Shown: positions 20,882-28,152 of the stretch, in pieces
Layout of the letters: every line of letters begins with the position of its first letter
How positions within the stretch are numbered: the stretch's first letter is position 1
NCBI RefSeq assembly: GCF_001542625.1
Contig: NZ_CP016279.1
Span: 1,860,001 to 1,924,000, forward strand
Length of the DNA: 64,000 nt
Direction: 5' to 3'
Source of the DNA: Streptomyces griseochromogenes
GTDB lineage: Bacteria; Actinomycetota; Actinomycetes; Streptomycetales; Streptomycetaceae
The notes under the pieces: model-generated
The model's database searches: none
What the model was told of the DNA's origin: nothing
The model's input: the letters and a program-made list of their open reading frames with translations, nothing else
Made by a program: the position numbers and the translations under genes

Positions 20882-22602
20882 GCCGCTCGAAGGGACGCGA
20901 GATCGACGAGTCGATCCACGTTGACCCGCATGCCTACGCCGCCACCCACGGCCCCCGCGCCGGCGACCGTGTCCGTCTCGGTGACTCGGGGCTGGTGATC
21001 CGGGTCGAGTCGGACGCCCAGAAGTACGGCGACGAGTTCCTGGCCGGCTTCGGCAAGACCGCCCGCGACGGGCTGCACCTCAAGGCCGCGGCCGTCCGCG
21101 AGACCTGTGACGTCGTGATCAGCAACGTCGTCGTGATCGACGCGGTGCAGGGCATCCGCAAGGTGTCCGTCGGGATCCGGGAAGGCCGCATCTGCGGCAT
21201 CGGGCGCGCCGGCAACCCCGACACCCTGGACGGTGTCGACGTCGTCGTCGGCACGGGTACCTCGATCGTCTCCGGCGAGGGGCTGATCGCCACCGCCGGT
21301 GCCGTGGACACCCACGTCCACCTGCTGTCGCCGCGCATCATGGAGGCATCCCTCGCCTCCGGTGTGACCACGATCATCGGGCAGGAGTTCGGCCCGGTGT
21401 GGGGCGTCGGCGTCAACTCGCCCTGGGCGCTGCGTCACGCCTTCAACGCCTTCGACGCCTGGCCGGTCAACATCGGCTTCCTGGGCCGGGGTTCGTCCTC
21501 GCACAGCGCTCCGCTGATCGAGGCGCTGGCCGAGGGCGGCGCGTCCGGCTTCAAGGTGCACGAGGACATGGGCGCCCACACCCGCGCGCTGGACACCGCC
21601 CTGCGGGTCGCCGAGGACCACGACGTCCAGGTGGCCCTGCACAGCGACGGCCTGAACGAGTGCCTGTCGGTCGAGGACACCCTGCGTGTCCTGGAGGGCC
21701 GCACGATCCACGCCTTCCACATCGAGGGCTGCGGCGGCGGACACGTCCCCAACGTCCTGAAGATGGCCGGTGTCCCGAACGTCATCGGCTCCTCCACCAA
21801 CCCCACCCTGCCCTTCGGCCGGGACGCGGTCGCCGAGCACTACGGCATGATCGTCTCCGTCCACGACCTGAAGACCGACCTGCCCGGCGACGCGGCGATG
21901 GCCCGCGACCGCATCCGGGCCGGCACCATGGGCGCCGAGGACGTCCTGCACGACCTGGGCGCGATCGGCATCACCTCCTCCGACGCCCAGGGCATGGGCC
22001 GCGCGGGCGAGACGGTCCGCCGCACCTTCGCCATGGCCGGGAAGATGAAGGCCGAGCTCGGCCCGATGGAGGGCGACGGCCGGGGCGACGACAACGCCCG
22101 CGTCCTGCGGTACATGGCCAAGCTGACCATCAACCCGGCCATCGCCCACGGCCTCGCGCACGAGGTCGGCTCGATCGAGGTCGGCAAGCTCGCCGACATC
22201 GTGCTGTGGCGCCCCGAGTACTTCGGCGCCAAGCCGCAGCTCGTCCTCAAGTCCGGCTTCCCGGCCTACGGCGTGGTGGGCGACCCCAACGCGGCCACCG
22301 ACACCTGCGAACCCCTCGTGCTGGGCCCGCAGTTCGGCTCGTACGGTGCCACGGCCGCCGACATCTCGGTCGCCTTCGTCGCGCAGGCCGCCGTCGACCA
22401 GGGAGGCGACGCGATGCCCACGCGCCGCCGCAGGGTCGCCGTGCGCGGCACCCGGGGCATCGGCCCGGCCGACCTGCGGCTGAACGCCCGCGTCGGCGCG
22501 GTCGACGTCGACCGGCGCACCGGCCTGGTCACCCTCGACGGCGACCCGCTCAGCTCCGCGCCCGCCGACACCGTCTCCCTCAACCGCCTCTACTTCCTCT
22601 AA
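20878..22602 (+). CDS. divergent urease alpha subunit (UreC-like amidohydrolase)
   Basis: A 574-residue amidohydrolase of the urease alpha type. All metal-site residues are present by alignment from memory to Klebsiella urease: H146 and H148 (VDTHVH), carbamylated K226 (GFKVHEDMG), H255 (ALHSDGLNE), H281 (FHIEGCGGGH) and D369 (SSDAQGMGR). The flap, usually VCHHL, reads SVHDL: the flap cysteine is replaced by V328, H329 is kept, and the next His is D330. The urea-pocket region after VDTHVH also departs from the canonical GGGTGPA motif (GQEFGPVWGVG). Whether it still hydrolyses urea is open. Agmatine deiminase follows 11 bases on. Confidence 0.85.
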   Translation: MSRSKGREIDESIHVDPHAYAATHGPRAGDRVRLGDSGLVIRVESDAQKYGDEFLAGFGKTARDGLHLKAAAVRETCDVVISNVVVIDAVQGIRKVSVGIREGRICGIGRAGNPDTLDGVDVVVGTGTSIVSGEGLIATAGAVDTHVHLLSPRIMEASLASGVTTIIGQEFGPVWGVGVNSPWALRHAFNAFDAWPVNIGFLGRGSSSHSAPLIEALAEGGASGFKVHEDMGAHTRALDTALRVAEDHDVQVALHSDGLNECLSVEDTLRVLEGRTIHAFHIEGCGGGHVPNVLKMAGVPNVIGSSTNPTLPFGRDAVAEHYGMIVSVHDLKTDLPGDAAMARDRIRAGTMGAEDVLHDLGAIGITSSDAQGMGRAGETVRRTFAMAGKMKAELGPMEGDGRGDDNARVLRYMAKLTINPAIAHGLAHEVGSIEVGKLADIVLWRPEYFGAKPQLVLKSGFPAYGVVGDPNAATDTCEPLVLGPQFGSYGATAADISVAFVAQAAVDQGGDAMPTRRRRVAVRGTRGIGPADLRLNARVGAVDVDRRTGLVTLDGDPLSSAPADTVSLNRLYFL

Positions 22603-22613
22603 GGACCCGCGAG

Positions 22614-23654
22614 ATGACCACCCCCGCAGCCGACGGCTTCCGCATGCCCGCCGAGTGGACCCCGCACGAGCGCACCTGGATGGCGTGGCCGGGCCCCAAC
22701 CCCACCTTCGACGACCCGGACGACCTCCGTCTGTCCCGCATGGCCTGGGCGTCGGTGGCCCGGGCGGTCCTCCGCTTCGAACCGGTGACGGTCGTGTGCG
22801 GCTTCGGCCAGTCGGCGCAGGCGCAGACGCTGCTGGGCCCGGGCGTCGAGACCGTCGAGCGCGACCTGGACGACGCCTGGATGCGCGACATAGGCCCCAC
22901 CTTCCTCACCGACGGCAAGGGCGAACTGGCCGCCGTGGACTGGACGTTCAACGGCTGGGGCGCCCAGGACTGGGCCCGCTGGGAGCACGACTCCAAGATC
23001 GCCGCGTACGTCAGCGACCTCGCGGGCGCGAAGACGTACGCCTCGAAGCTGGTCAACGAGGGCGGCGCGATCCACGTCGACGGCGAGGGCACCGTGCTGC
23101 TCACCGAGACCGTGCAGCTGGGCCCCGAGCGCAACCCGGACTGGACGAAGGAGCAGGTCGAGGCCGAGATCCACGCCCACCTCGGCACCAGCAGGGCGAT
23201 CTGGCTGCCGCGCGGCCTGACCGGCGACTACCCTCCCCACGGCTTCGGCACCCTCGGCCACGTCGACATCGTCGCCGCCTTCGCCCGCCCCGGCGTGGTC
23301 GTCGCGCACCACCAGCCGGACCCGGCCCACCCCGACCACGAGGTCACCAAGGAGGTCATCGGCCTCCTGAAGTCGGCGACCGACGCGCGCGGCCGCAAGC
23401 TGGAGGTGGTCGAGGTGCCCGCCCCGACCGTCCTGGAGGCCGACGGCCACTGGGCCGACTACTCCTACATCAACCACTACCTCTGCAACGGCGGCGTCGT
23501 GCTGTGCGGCTTCGACGACCCGCGTGACGAGATCGCCGCCGGGATCTTCCGCCGTCTCTTCCCGGAGCGGACGGTGACCCTGGTGGACGCCCGTACGATC
23601 TTCTCCGGTGGTGGTGGCATCCACTGCATCACCCAGCAGCAGCCGAAGGTCTGA
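22614..23654 (+). CDS. aguA: agmatine deiminase
   Basis: It hydrolyses agmatine to N-carbamoylputrescine and ammonia. The 346-residue protein has the guanidino-group-modifying fold: the start MPAEWTPHERTWMAWP, the acidic residues in DDAWMRDIGPTF and NEGGAIHVDGEGTVLLTE, and the nucleophile C338 in GGGGIHCITQQQPKV. The usual partner AguB, an N-carbamoylputrescine amidohydrolase, is absent. Instead the gene is coupled to the urease-like genes, 11 bases upstream. The ATG at 22614 lies after AAGGACC. Confidence 0.94.
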   Translation: MTTPAADGFRMPAEWTPHERTWMAWPGPNPTFDDPDDLRLSRMAWASVARAVLRFEPVTVVCGFGQSAQAQTLLGPGVETVERDLDDAWMRDIGPTFLTDGKGELAAVDWTFNGWGAQDWARWEHDSKIAAYVSDLAGAKTYASKLVNEGGAIHVDGEGTVLLTETVQLGPERNPDWTKEQVEAEIHAHLGTSRAIWLPRGLTGDYPPHGFGTLGHVDIVAAFARPGVVVAHHQPDPAHPDHEVTKEVIGLLKSATDARGRKLEVVEVPAPTVLEADGHWADYSYINHYLCNGGVVLCGFDDPRDEIAAGIFRRLFPERTVTLVDARTIFSGGGGIHCITQQQPKV

Positions 23655-23672
23655 CACACACAGGAGCAGCAG

Positions 23673-24284
23673 ATGGCCGGTGCGGCCCGTGCGCGCAGGA
23701 ACGCGCCGCCGCGCGAGGAGGTTCTCGCCGCCGCCATGGACATGATCGCCGAGCGCGGTCTGGAGAAACTCACCATGGCGGGGCTCGGCCGCGAGGTCGG
23801 GATGAGCAGCGGCCATCTGCTGTACTACTTCCGCTCCAAGGACGAACTGCTGCTGCGGACCCTGGAGTGGAGCGAGGGCAGGCTGGGTGCCGAGCGCGGC
23901 CGCCTGCTCACCCGGGAGGGATCCGCCGCGGAGCGCCTGGAGGCGTACGTCGACCTGTACGTCCCCGACGGCCACCGAGACCCGCACTGGACGCTGTGGC
24001 TGGAGGTGTGGAACCGCTCGCAGAACGCCGACGACGAGGCCCGCGAGCGGCAGGCCGCCATCGAGGGCGCCTGGCATCGCGATCTGGTCGCCCTGATCGC
24101 GGAGGGCATCTCGCGCGGCGAGTTCCGCCCGGTGGACGCCGACCGCCACGCGGCCCGGCTGCGCGCCCTGCTGGACGGCTTCTCCATCCATGTCGCCATC
24201 GGTCTGCGCGGCACGGACCGGGAGCAAGTGATCGCCCACGTCCGGGAGTTCCTCGCGGAGACACTCCTCGCGACGGACGCCTGA
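23673..24284 (+). CDS. TetR-family regulator of the agmatine/urease-like operon (inferred)
   Basis: A 203-residue regulator with an N-terminal helix-turn-helix (LTMAGLGREVGMSSGHLLYYFRSK is the recognition region, here split by its turn) and a BetI-like C-terminal domain (RALLDGFSIHVAIGL). AGGAG lies eight bases before ATG 23673. It follows agmatine deiminase by 18 bases and is the last gene of the operon. It is likely to sense a product such as a polyamine or to control the operon itself. Confidence 0.88.
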   Translation: MAGAARARRNAPPREEVLAAAMDMIAERGLEKLTMAGLGREVGMSSGHLLYYFRSKDELLLRTLEWSEGRLGAERGRLLTREGSAAERLEAYVDLYVPDGHRDPHWTLWLEVWNRSQNADDEARERQAAIEGAWHRDLVALIAEGISRGEFRPVDADRHAARLRALLDGFSIHVAIGLRGTDREQVIAHVREFLAETLLATDA

Positions 24285-24356
24285 CGACCGCATCCTGAGA
24301 CGGTCGGTGAGCCGGGGGCGACGTTGTGCGAGACTTCCCCCGTGCTCTCGTTCGCC

Positions 24357-24392
24357 ATGATTATTGGCAGCAGGCGCGCCGGTCCGCAGTGA
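24357..24392 (+). CDS. isoleucine-codon leader peptide of cimA
   Basis: An 11-residue frame MIIGSRRAGPQ with two tandem ATT codons, which are rare in this genome, sits before a transcription terminator and cimA. CimA makes an isoleucine precursor, so stalled translation at ATT ATT when Ile-tRNA is short would fit attenuation. A GTG at 24342 in the same frame could give a slightly longer peptide. No clear Shine-Dalgarno is visible, as is usual for short-leader attenuators in Streptomyces. Confidence 0.65.
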   Translation: MIIGSRRAGPQ

Positions 24393-24446
24393 CCACACGT
24401 ACGACCAGGTACGGGTGGCCACCGTCGTCCTCGACCCGCGCGCAGA

Positions 24447-24472
24447 CCTCTCGCACCCGCGAGGGGTTTTTT
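24447..24472 (+). terminator. attenuator terminator upstream of cimA
   Basis: An 8-bp stem (24447-24454 with 24459-24466, one G-U) with a 4-base loop and a run of six T at 24467-24472. It lies 54 bases after the leader peptide stop and 112 bases before cimA. Such a U-rich intrinsic terminator is uncommon in this genome and its position inside the 5' leader points to attenuation. Confidence 0.8.
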
Positions 24473-24584
24473 CGTTTTCCGGCCCACCATCAGCCGGGGA
24501 GCGGGGCGCGAGGGAGTATTGGGGGGATGGTGGAGCCGGTCATTCCGGTAAGACCGAAGATCCACAATCAGGAGCCTTGAGACC

Positions 24585-26195
24585 ATGACCGAGACGGCAA
24601 CCAGCGAGCTCGACGACTCGTTCCACGTCTTCGACACCACGCTGCGCGACGGCGCGCAGCGCGAGGGCATCAACCTCACCGTCGCGGACAAGCTCGCCAT
24701 CGCCCGGCACCTGGACGACTTCGGCGTGGGCTTCATCGAGGGCGGCTGGCCCGGCGCGAACCCGCGGGACACCGAGTTCTTCGCCCGTGCCCAGCAGGAG
24801 ATCGACTTCAAGCACGCCCAGCTGGTCGCCTTCGGCGCCACCCGCCGCCCCGGAGCCAAGGCCGCCGAGGACCCGCAGGTCAACGCGCTGCTGCAGTCGG
24901 GCGCCCCGGTGATCACACTGGTCGCCAAGTCGCACGACCGGCATGTGGAGCTGGCGCTGCGCACCACCCTGGACGAGAACCTGGAGATGGTCCGGGACAC
25001 CGTGTCCTACCTGCGCGAGCAGGGTCGCCGGGTGTTCGTGGACTGCGAGCACTTCTTCGACGGCTACCGCGCCGACCCCGAGTACGCGAAGGCGGTCGTC
25101 CGCACGGCCTCGGAGGCGGGCGCGGACGTCGTCATCCTCTGCGACACCAACGGCGGCATGCTCCCCGCCCAGGTCCAGGCGGTCGTCTCCACCGTCCTCG
25201 CCGACACCGGCGCCCGGCTCGGCATCCACGCCCAGGACGACACCGGCTGCGCGGTCGCCAACACCCTCGCCGCCGTCGACGCGGGCGCCACCCACGTCCA
25301 GTGCACGGCGAACGGCTACGGCGAGCGCGTCGGCAACGCCAACCTCTTCCCGGTGGTCGCGGCCCTGGAGCTGAAGTACGGCAAGAAGGTGCTGCCCGAG
25401 GGCCACCTGCGCGAGATGACGCGTATCTCGCACGCGATCGCCGAGGTGGTGAACCTCACCCCGTCGACCCACCAGCCCTATGTCGGCGTCTCAGCCTTCG
25501 CGCACAAGGCCGGCCTGCACGCCTCCGCGATCAAGGTCGACCCGGACCTGTACCAGCACATCGACCCCGAGCAGGTCGGCAACACCATGCGGATGCTGGT
25601 CTCCGACATGGCGGGCCGCGCCTCCGTCGAGCTCAAGGGCAAGGAACTCGGCATCGACCTGGGCGGTGACCGCGAGCTGGTGGGCCGCGTCGTCGAGCGG
25701 GTCAAGGAGCGCGAGCTCAAGGGCTACACCTACGAGGCCGCGGACGCCTCCTTCGAACTCCTCCTGCGCGCCGAGGTCGAGGGCAGGCCCCTGAAGTACT
25801 TCGAGATCGAGTCCTGGCGGGCCATCGTCGAGGACCGCCCCGACGGCACCCACGCCAACGAGGCCACGGTCAAGCTGTGGGCCAAGAGCGAGCGGATCGT
25901 CGCCACCGCGGAGGGCAACGGCCCGGTCAACGCCCTGGACCGGGCGCTGCGCGTGGCCCTGGAGAAGATCTACCCGCAGCTCGCCAAGCTGGACCTGGTG
26001 GACTACAAGGTCCGCATCCTGGAGGGCAAGCACGGCACGTCCTCCACCACCCGGGTGCTGATCTCCACCTCCGACGGCGCGGGCGAGTGGTCCACGGTGG
26101 GCGTGGCGGAGAACGTCATCGCCGCCTCCTGGCAGGCCCTGGAGGACGCCTACGCCTACGGCCTGCTGCGCGCCGGGGTCGAGCCGGCGGAGTAG
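24585..26195 (+). CDS. cimA: (R)-citramalate synthase
   Basis: It condenses acetyl-CoA with pyruvate to citramalate, the first step of the threonine-independent isoleucine route. The 536-residue protein belongs to the 2-isopropylmalate/homocitrate synthase family. The barrel begins FDTTLRDGAQREGINLTV, with metal-binding His in GIHAQDDTGCAV and the NGYGERVGNANL loop. The C-terminal regulatory dimer domain (about residues 400-536) resembles that of LeuA. CimA-type proteins have EGGWPGANP at strand 2, unlike LeuA. Downstream LeuB, LeuC and LeuD products can process citramalate. Expression is probably controlled by the leader at 24357-24472. Confidence 0.92.
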   Translation: MTETATSELDDSFHVFDTTLRDGAQREGINLTVADKLAIARHLDDFGVGFIEGGWPGANPRDTEFFARAQQEIDFKHAQLVAFGATRRPGAKAAEDPQVNALLQSGAPVITLVAKSHDRHVELALRTTLDENLEMVRDTVSYLREQGRRVFVDCEHFFDGYRADPEYAKAVVRTASEAGADVVILCDTNGGMLPAQVQAVVSTVLADTGARLGIHAQDDTGCAVANTLAAVDAGATHVQCTANGYGERVGNANLFPVVAALELKYGKKVLPEGHLREMTRISHAIAEVVNLTPSTHQPYVGVSAFAHKAGLHASAIKVDPDLYQHIDPEQVGNTMRMLVSDMAGRASVELKGKELGIDLGGDRELVGRVVERVKERELKGYTYEAADASFELLLRAEVEGRPLKYFEIESWRAIVEDRPDGTHANEATVKLWAKSERIVATAEGNGPVNALDRALRVALEKIYPQLAKLDLVDYKVRILEGKHGTSSTTRVLISTSDGAGEWSTVGVAENVIAASWQALEDAYAYGLLRAGVEPAE

Positions 26196-26201
26196 TCCGC
26201 C

Positions 26202-26816
26202 TCAGGGGGCACGCCAGACATTGTCGAAGGCGTCCTCCTCGATGCGCCGCCGCTGCCGTACGGCCTCCAGTTCCGTGAGGGCGTTGCCGACGGCGGCCAG
26301 GACGGTCTCCAGCGTGTCCGGATCGATGGCGGTGCCGGACTCCGTCCGTTCGGCCGGCGGCGCGTCCTCGATGCCCAGGGCCGCCGCCAGGCCCACGAGG
26401 ACGGGTTCGCGCGCGTTCCAGCGGTCGGCGGCACGGTGCCGTTCCGGAGAGTCGGCGGGCGCGGTGCGCTCGCCGCGCCAGGGCAGCCAGTGGCGGTGCT
26501 TCCCGCCGCCCTGCTCATCCTCCACGGCGTCGGCATAGGCCGAGGCCAGCCCGCGTCCGCGCCGCCACAGCCAGTCCTCGACGGTCTCGTACGGTTCCTG
26601 CCGGACGAGCCGGGCCTGAGCCTCGTCCAGCAGACGGTCACCGGTGACGCGCTCGGCGGAGGGGGCGAGACGATCGCCCCGGAGGACGAGGGCCTGGGCT
26701 TCGAGGAGGTCGAGCACCTCCGCTCCCGCGAGGGCGAGCGAGAGGTCCCCCTGGCCCACGGGCCGGGTGGACGGCACGTCCAGGGCGACGATCAACAAGT
26801 CCCGCGCTGTGGTCAT
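26202..26816 (-). CDS. GPP34 (GOLPH3/Vps74-like) family protein
   Basis: A 204-residue cytoplasmic protein. The start MTTARDLLIVALD and the alternating Leu-rich helices (GDLSLALAGAEVLDLLEAQAL) match the GPP34 family, named for the eukaryotic phosphoinositide-binding Golgi protein. Actinobacteria have many copies of unknown function. GGAG precedes ATG 26816. Its stop faces the cimA stop six bases away. Confidence 0.8.
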   Translation of the reverse strand: MTTARDLLIVALDVPSTRPVGQGDLSLALAGAEVLDLLEAQALVLRGDRLAPSAERVTGDRLLDEAQARLVRQEPYETVEDWLWRRGRGLASAYADAVEDEQGGGKHRHWLPWRGERTAPADSPERHRAADRWNAREPVLVGLAAALGIEDAPPAERTESGTAIDPDTLETVLAAVGNALTELEAVRQRRRIEEDAFDNVWRAP

Positions 26817-26838
26817 GTCGCGCTCCAGGTCGGAGGGG

Positions 26839-27129
26839 TCAGGCGGGGCCCGGGTCGTTCGGGTGGGGCTCCAGCGCCGTGACACGGGCGGTCATCCAGG
26901 GCCGCAACGGAAGCGTATCGAGCACCTTCTCGTGCAGTTCCCGCTCGTCGGCGGCCCGCCACACGCCGATGCTGCGCTTCTCGCCGACCGGGCGCCACAG
27001 CCGTGCCAGATGACCGGCGGCGGCCAGCTCCCGGGCCCGCACGGCCTCGGCGGCCCGCCGCTCCTCGATCTCGTCCTGGCTGGTGCCCTCGGGCACCGAG
27101 GTGGTGATCTCGACCAGGAACTCGCGCAT
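26839..27129 (-). CDS. muconolactone isomerase-like small protein
   Basis: A 96-residue protein starting MREFLVEITTSVPEG and including LAAAGHLARLWRPVGEKRS, typical of the muconolactone delta-isomerase superfamily (ferredoxin-like fold). True CatC enzymes act in aromatic ring breakdown. No catechol genes are near, so the biochemical role may differ. It is 22 bases upstream of the GPP34 gene on the same strand and may be cotranscribed. Confidence 0.75.
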   Translation of the reverse strand: MREFLVEITTSVPEGTSQDEIEERRAAEAVRARELAAAGHLARLWRPVGEKRSIGVWRAADERELHEKVLDTLPLRPWMTARVTALEPHPNDPGPA

Positions 27130-27236
27130 GCTCCCGCTCCCTCACTGAGGCCTCCGGCAGGCACCCGCCCCCCTCATCGTCCCCCACCCACCGCACCCCC
27201 GCCCCTCAGCCCCCACCCCGGACACCCTCGCCCGAG

Positions 27237-27910
27237 CCCCCACTCCGCCCACCGTCTAGTCGTCGAGCCCGCGCCCCGCGGCCCCTCCGGCCGCCGAGGA
27301 TCCGCTCCGGTCGTCCTCCGGCTGCCGAGCGCTTGTTCAGTCGCCTCTTCGGTCGCTGAGCCGCCGCTCCGCCCACCGTCCAGGCGTCGAGCCCGCGCCC
27401 CGCGGCCCCTCCGGCCGCCGAGGATCCGCTCCGGTCGTCCTCCGGCTGCCGAGCGCTTGTTCCGTCGCCTCTTCGGTCGCTGAGCCGCCACTCCGCCCAC
27501 CGTCCAGGCGTCGAGCCCGCGTCCCGCAGTCCCTCCAGCCGCCGAGTTCCTCCGGCTGCCGAGCGCTTGTTCCGTCGCCTCTTCGGTCGCTGAGCCGCCG
27601 CTCCGCCCACCGTCCAGGCGTCGAGGCCGGGCCCCACGGCCCCTCCGGCCGCCGAGTTCCTCCGGCCGCCGAGCGCTTGTCCCGCCGCCCCTTCGGTCGC
27701 TGAGCCGCCGCTCCGCCCACCGTCCAGGCGTCGAGTCCGCGCCTCGTGGCCCCTCCGGCCGCCGAGTTCCTCCGGCCGCCGAGCGCTTGTCCCGCTGCCC
27801 CTTCGGTCGCTGAGCCGCCGCTCCGCCCACCGTCCAGGCGTCGAGCCCGGGCCCCGCGGCCCCTCCGGCCGCCGAGGATCCGCTCCGGTCGTTCCCCGGC
27901 CGCCGAGCAC
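27237..27910. repeat. tandem repeat array of 110/124-bp units (about 5.8 copies)
   Basis: Units start at 27237, 27361, 27485, 27595, 27705 and 27815. The first two are 124 bases and the next three 110 bases; the difference is the presence of a 14-base block around GAGGATCCGCTCCGG. The sixth, again with the block, is partial. Each begins CCGCC(A/G)CTCCGCCCACCGT and ends CTTCGGTCGCTGAG. Neither length is a multiple of three, so the reading frame changes at each junction and a conserved repeat protein is unlikely. Long open frames on the minus strand arise from composition. The array is flanked by the muconolactone-isomerase-like gene and the GH30 gene. Confidence 0.9.
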
Positions 27911-28152
27911 CTCCCCGGCCGCCCCCAGCATTCGCCCCCACCCTCTCCCCGTGGCCCTCGCTGAGCATTCGCTCCCGCTCATCCTCCAGCTCCCGAGCGT
28001 GCGCCCCACCCGCCCCTTCCAGCTCTCCCCGAGCCTCATCCGCGTCCGCCTTCCAGCTCACCGAGCACCCGCCCCGCCCGCCGCCCTCCAGCCCACCGAG
28101 GCGGGTGGCGGGTGGGCGGGGGACGGGGTTCGGGCGGCGGTGCCCCTCGGGC
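27911..28152. other. C-rich spacer between the repeat array and GH30
   Basis: Pyrimidine-rich sequence with a degenerate 40-50 base periodicity (recurring CCGAGC and TCCAGCTC). No gene is recognised. Near 28070-28128 complementary C-rich and G-rich runs could form a hairpin ending the GH30 transcript. Confidence 0.4.

Noticed and set aside
20878..22602. Calling this gene a standard urease alpha subunit without comment
   Set aside because: The flap cysteine and pocket motif differ and no accessory genes are nearby, so a plain urease label would overstate the evidence.
24326..24580. 84-codon plus-strand frame between the TetR gene and cimA
   Set aside because: It overlaps the leader peptide and attenuator, uses unlikely codons after the terminator, and has no family match.
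27237..27910. CRISPR array
   Set aside because: Units are contiguous 110/124-base copies without unique spacers, and no cas genes are in the window.
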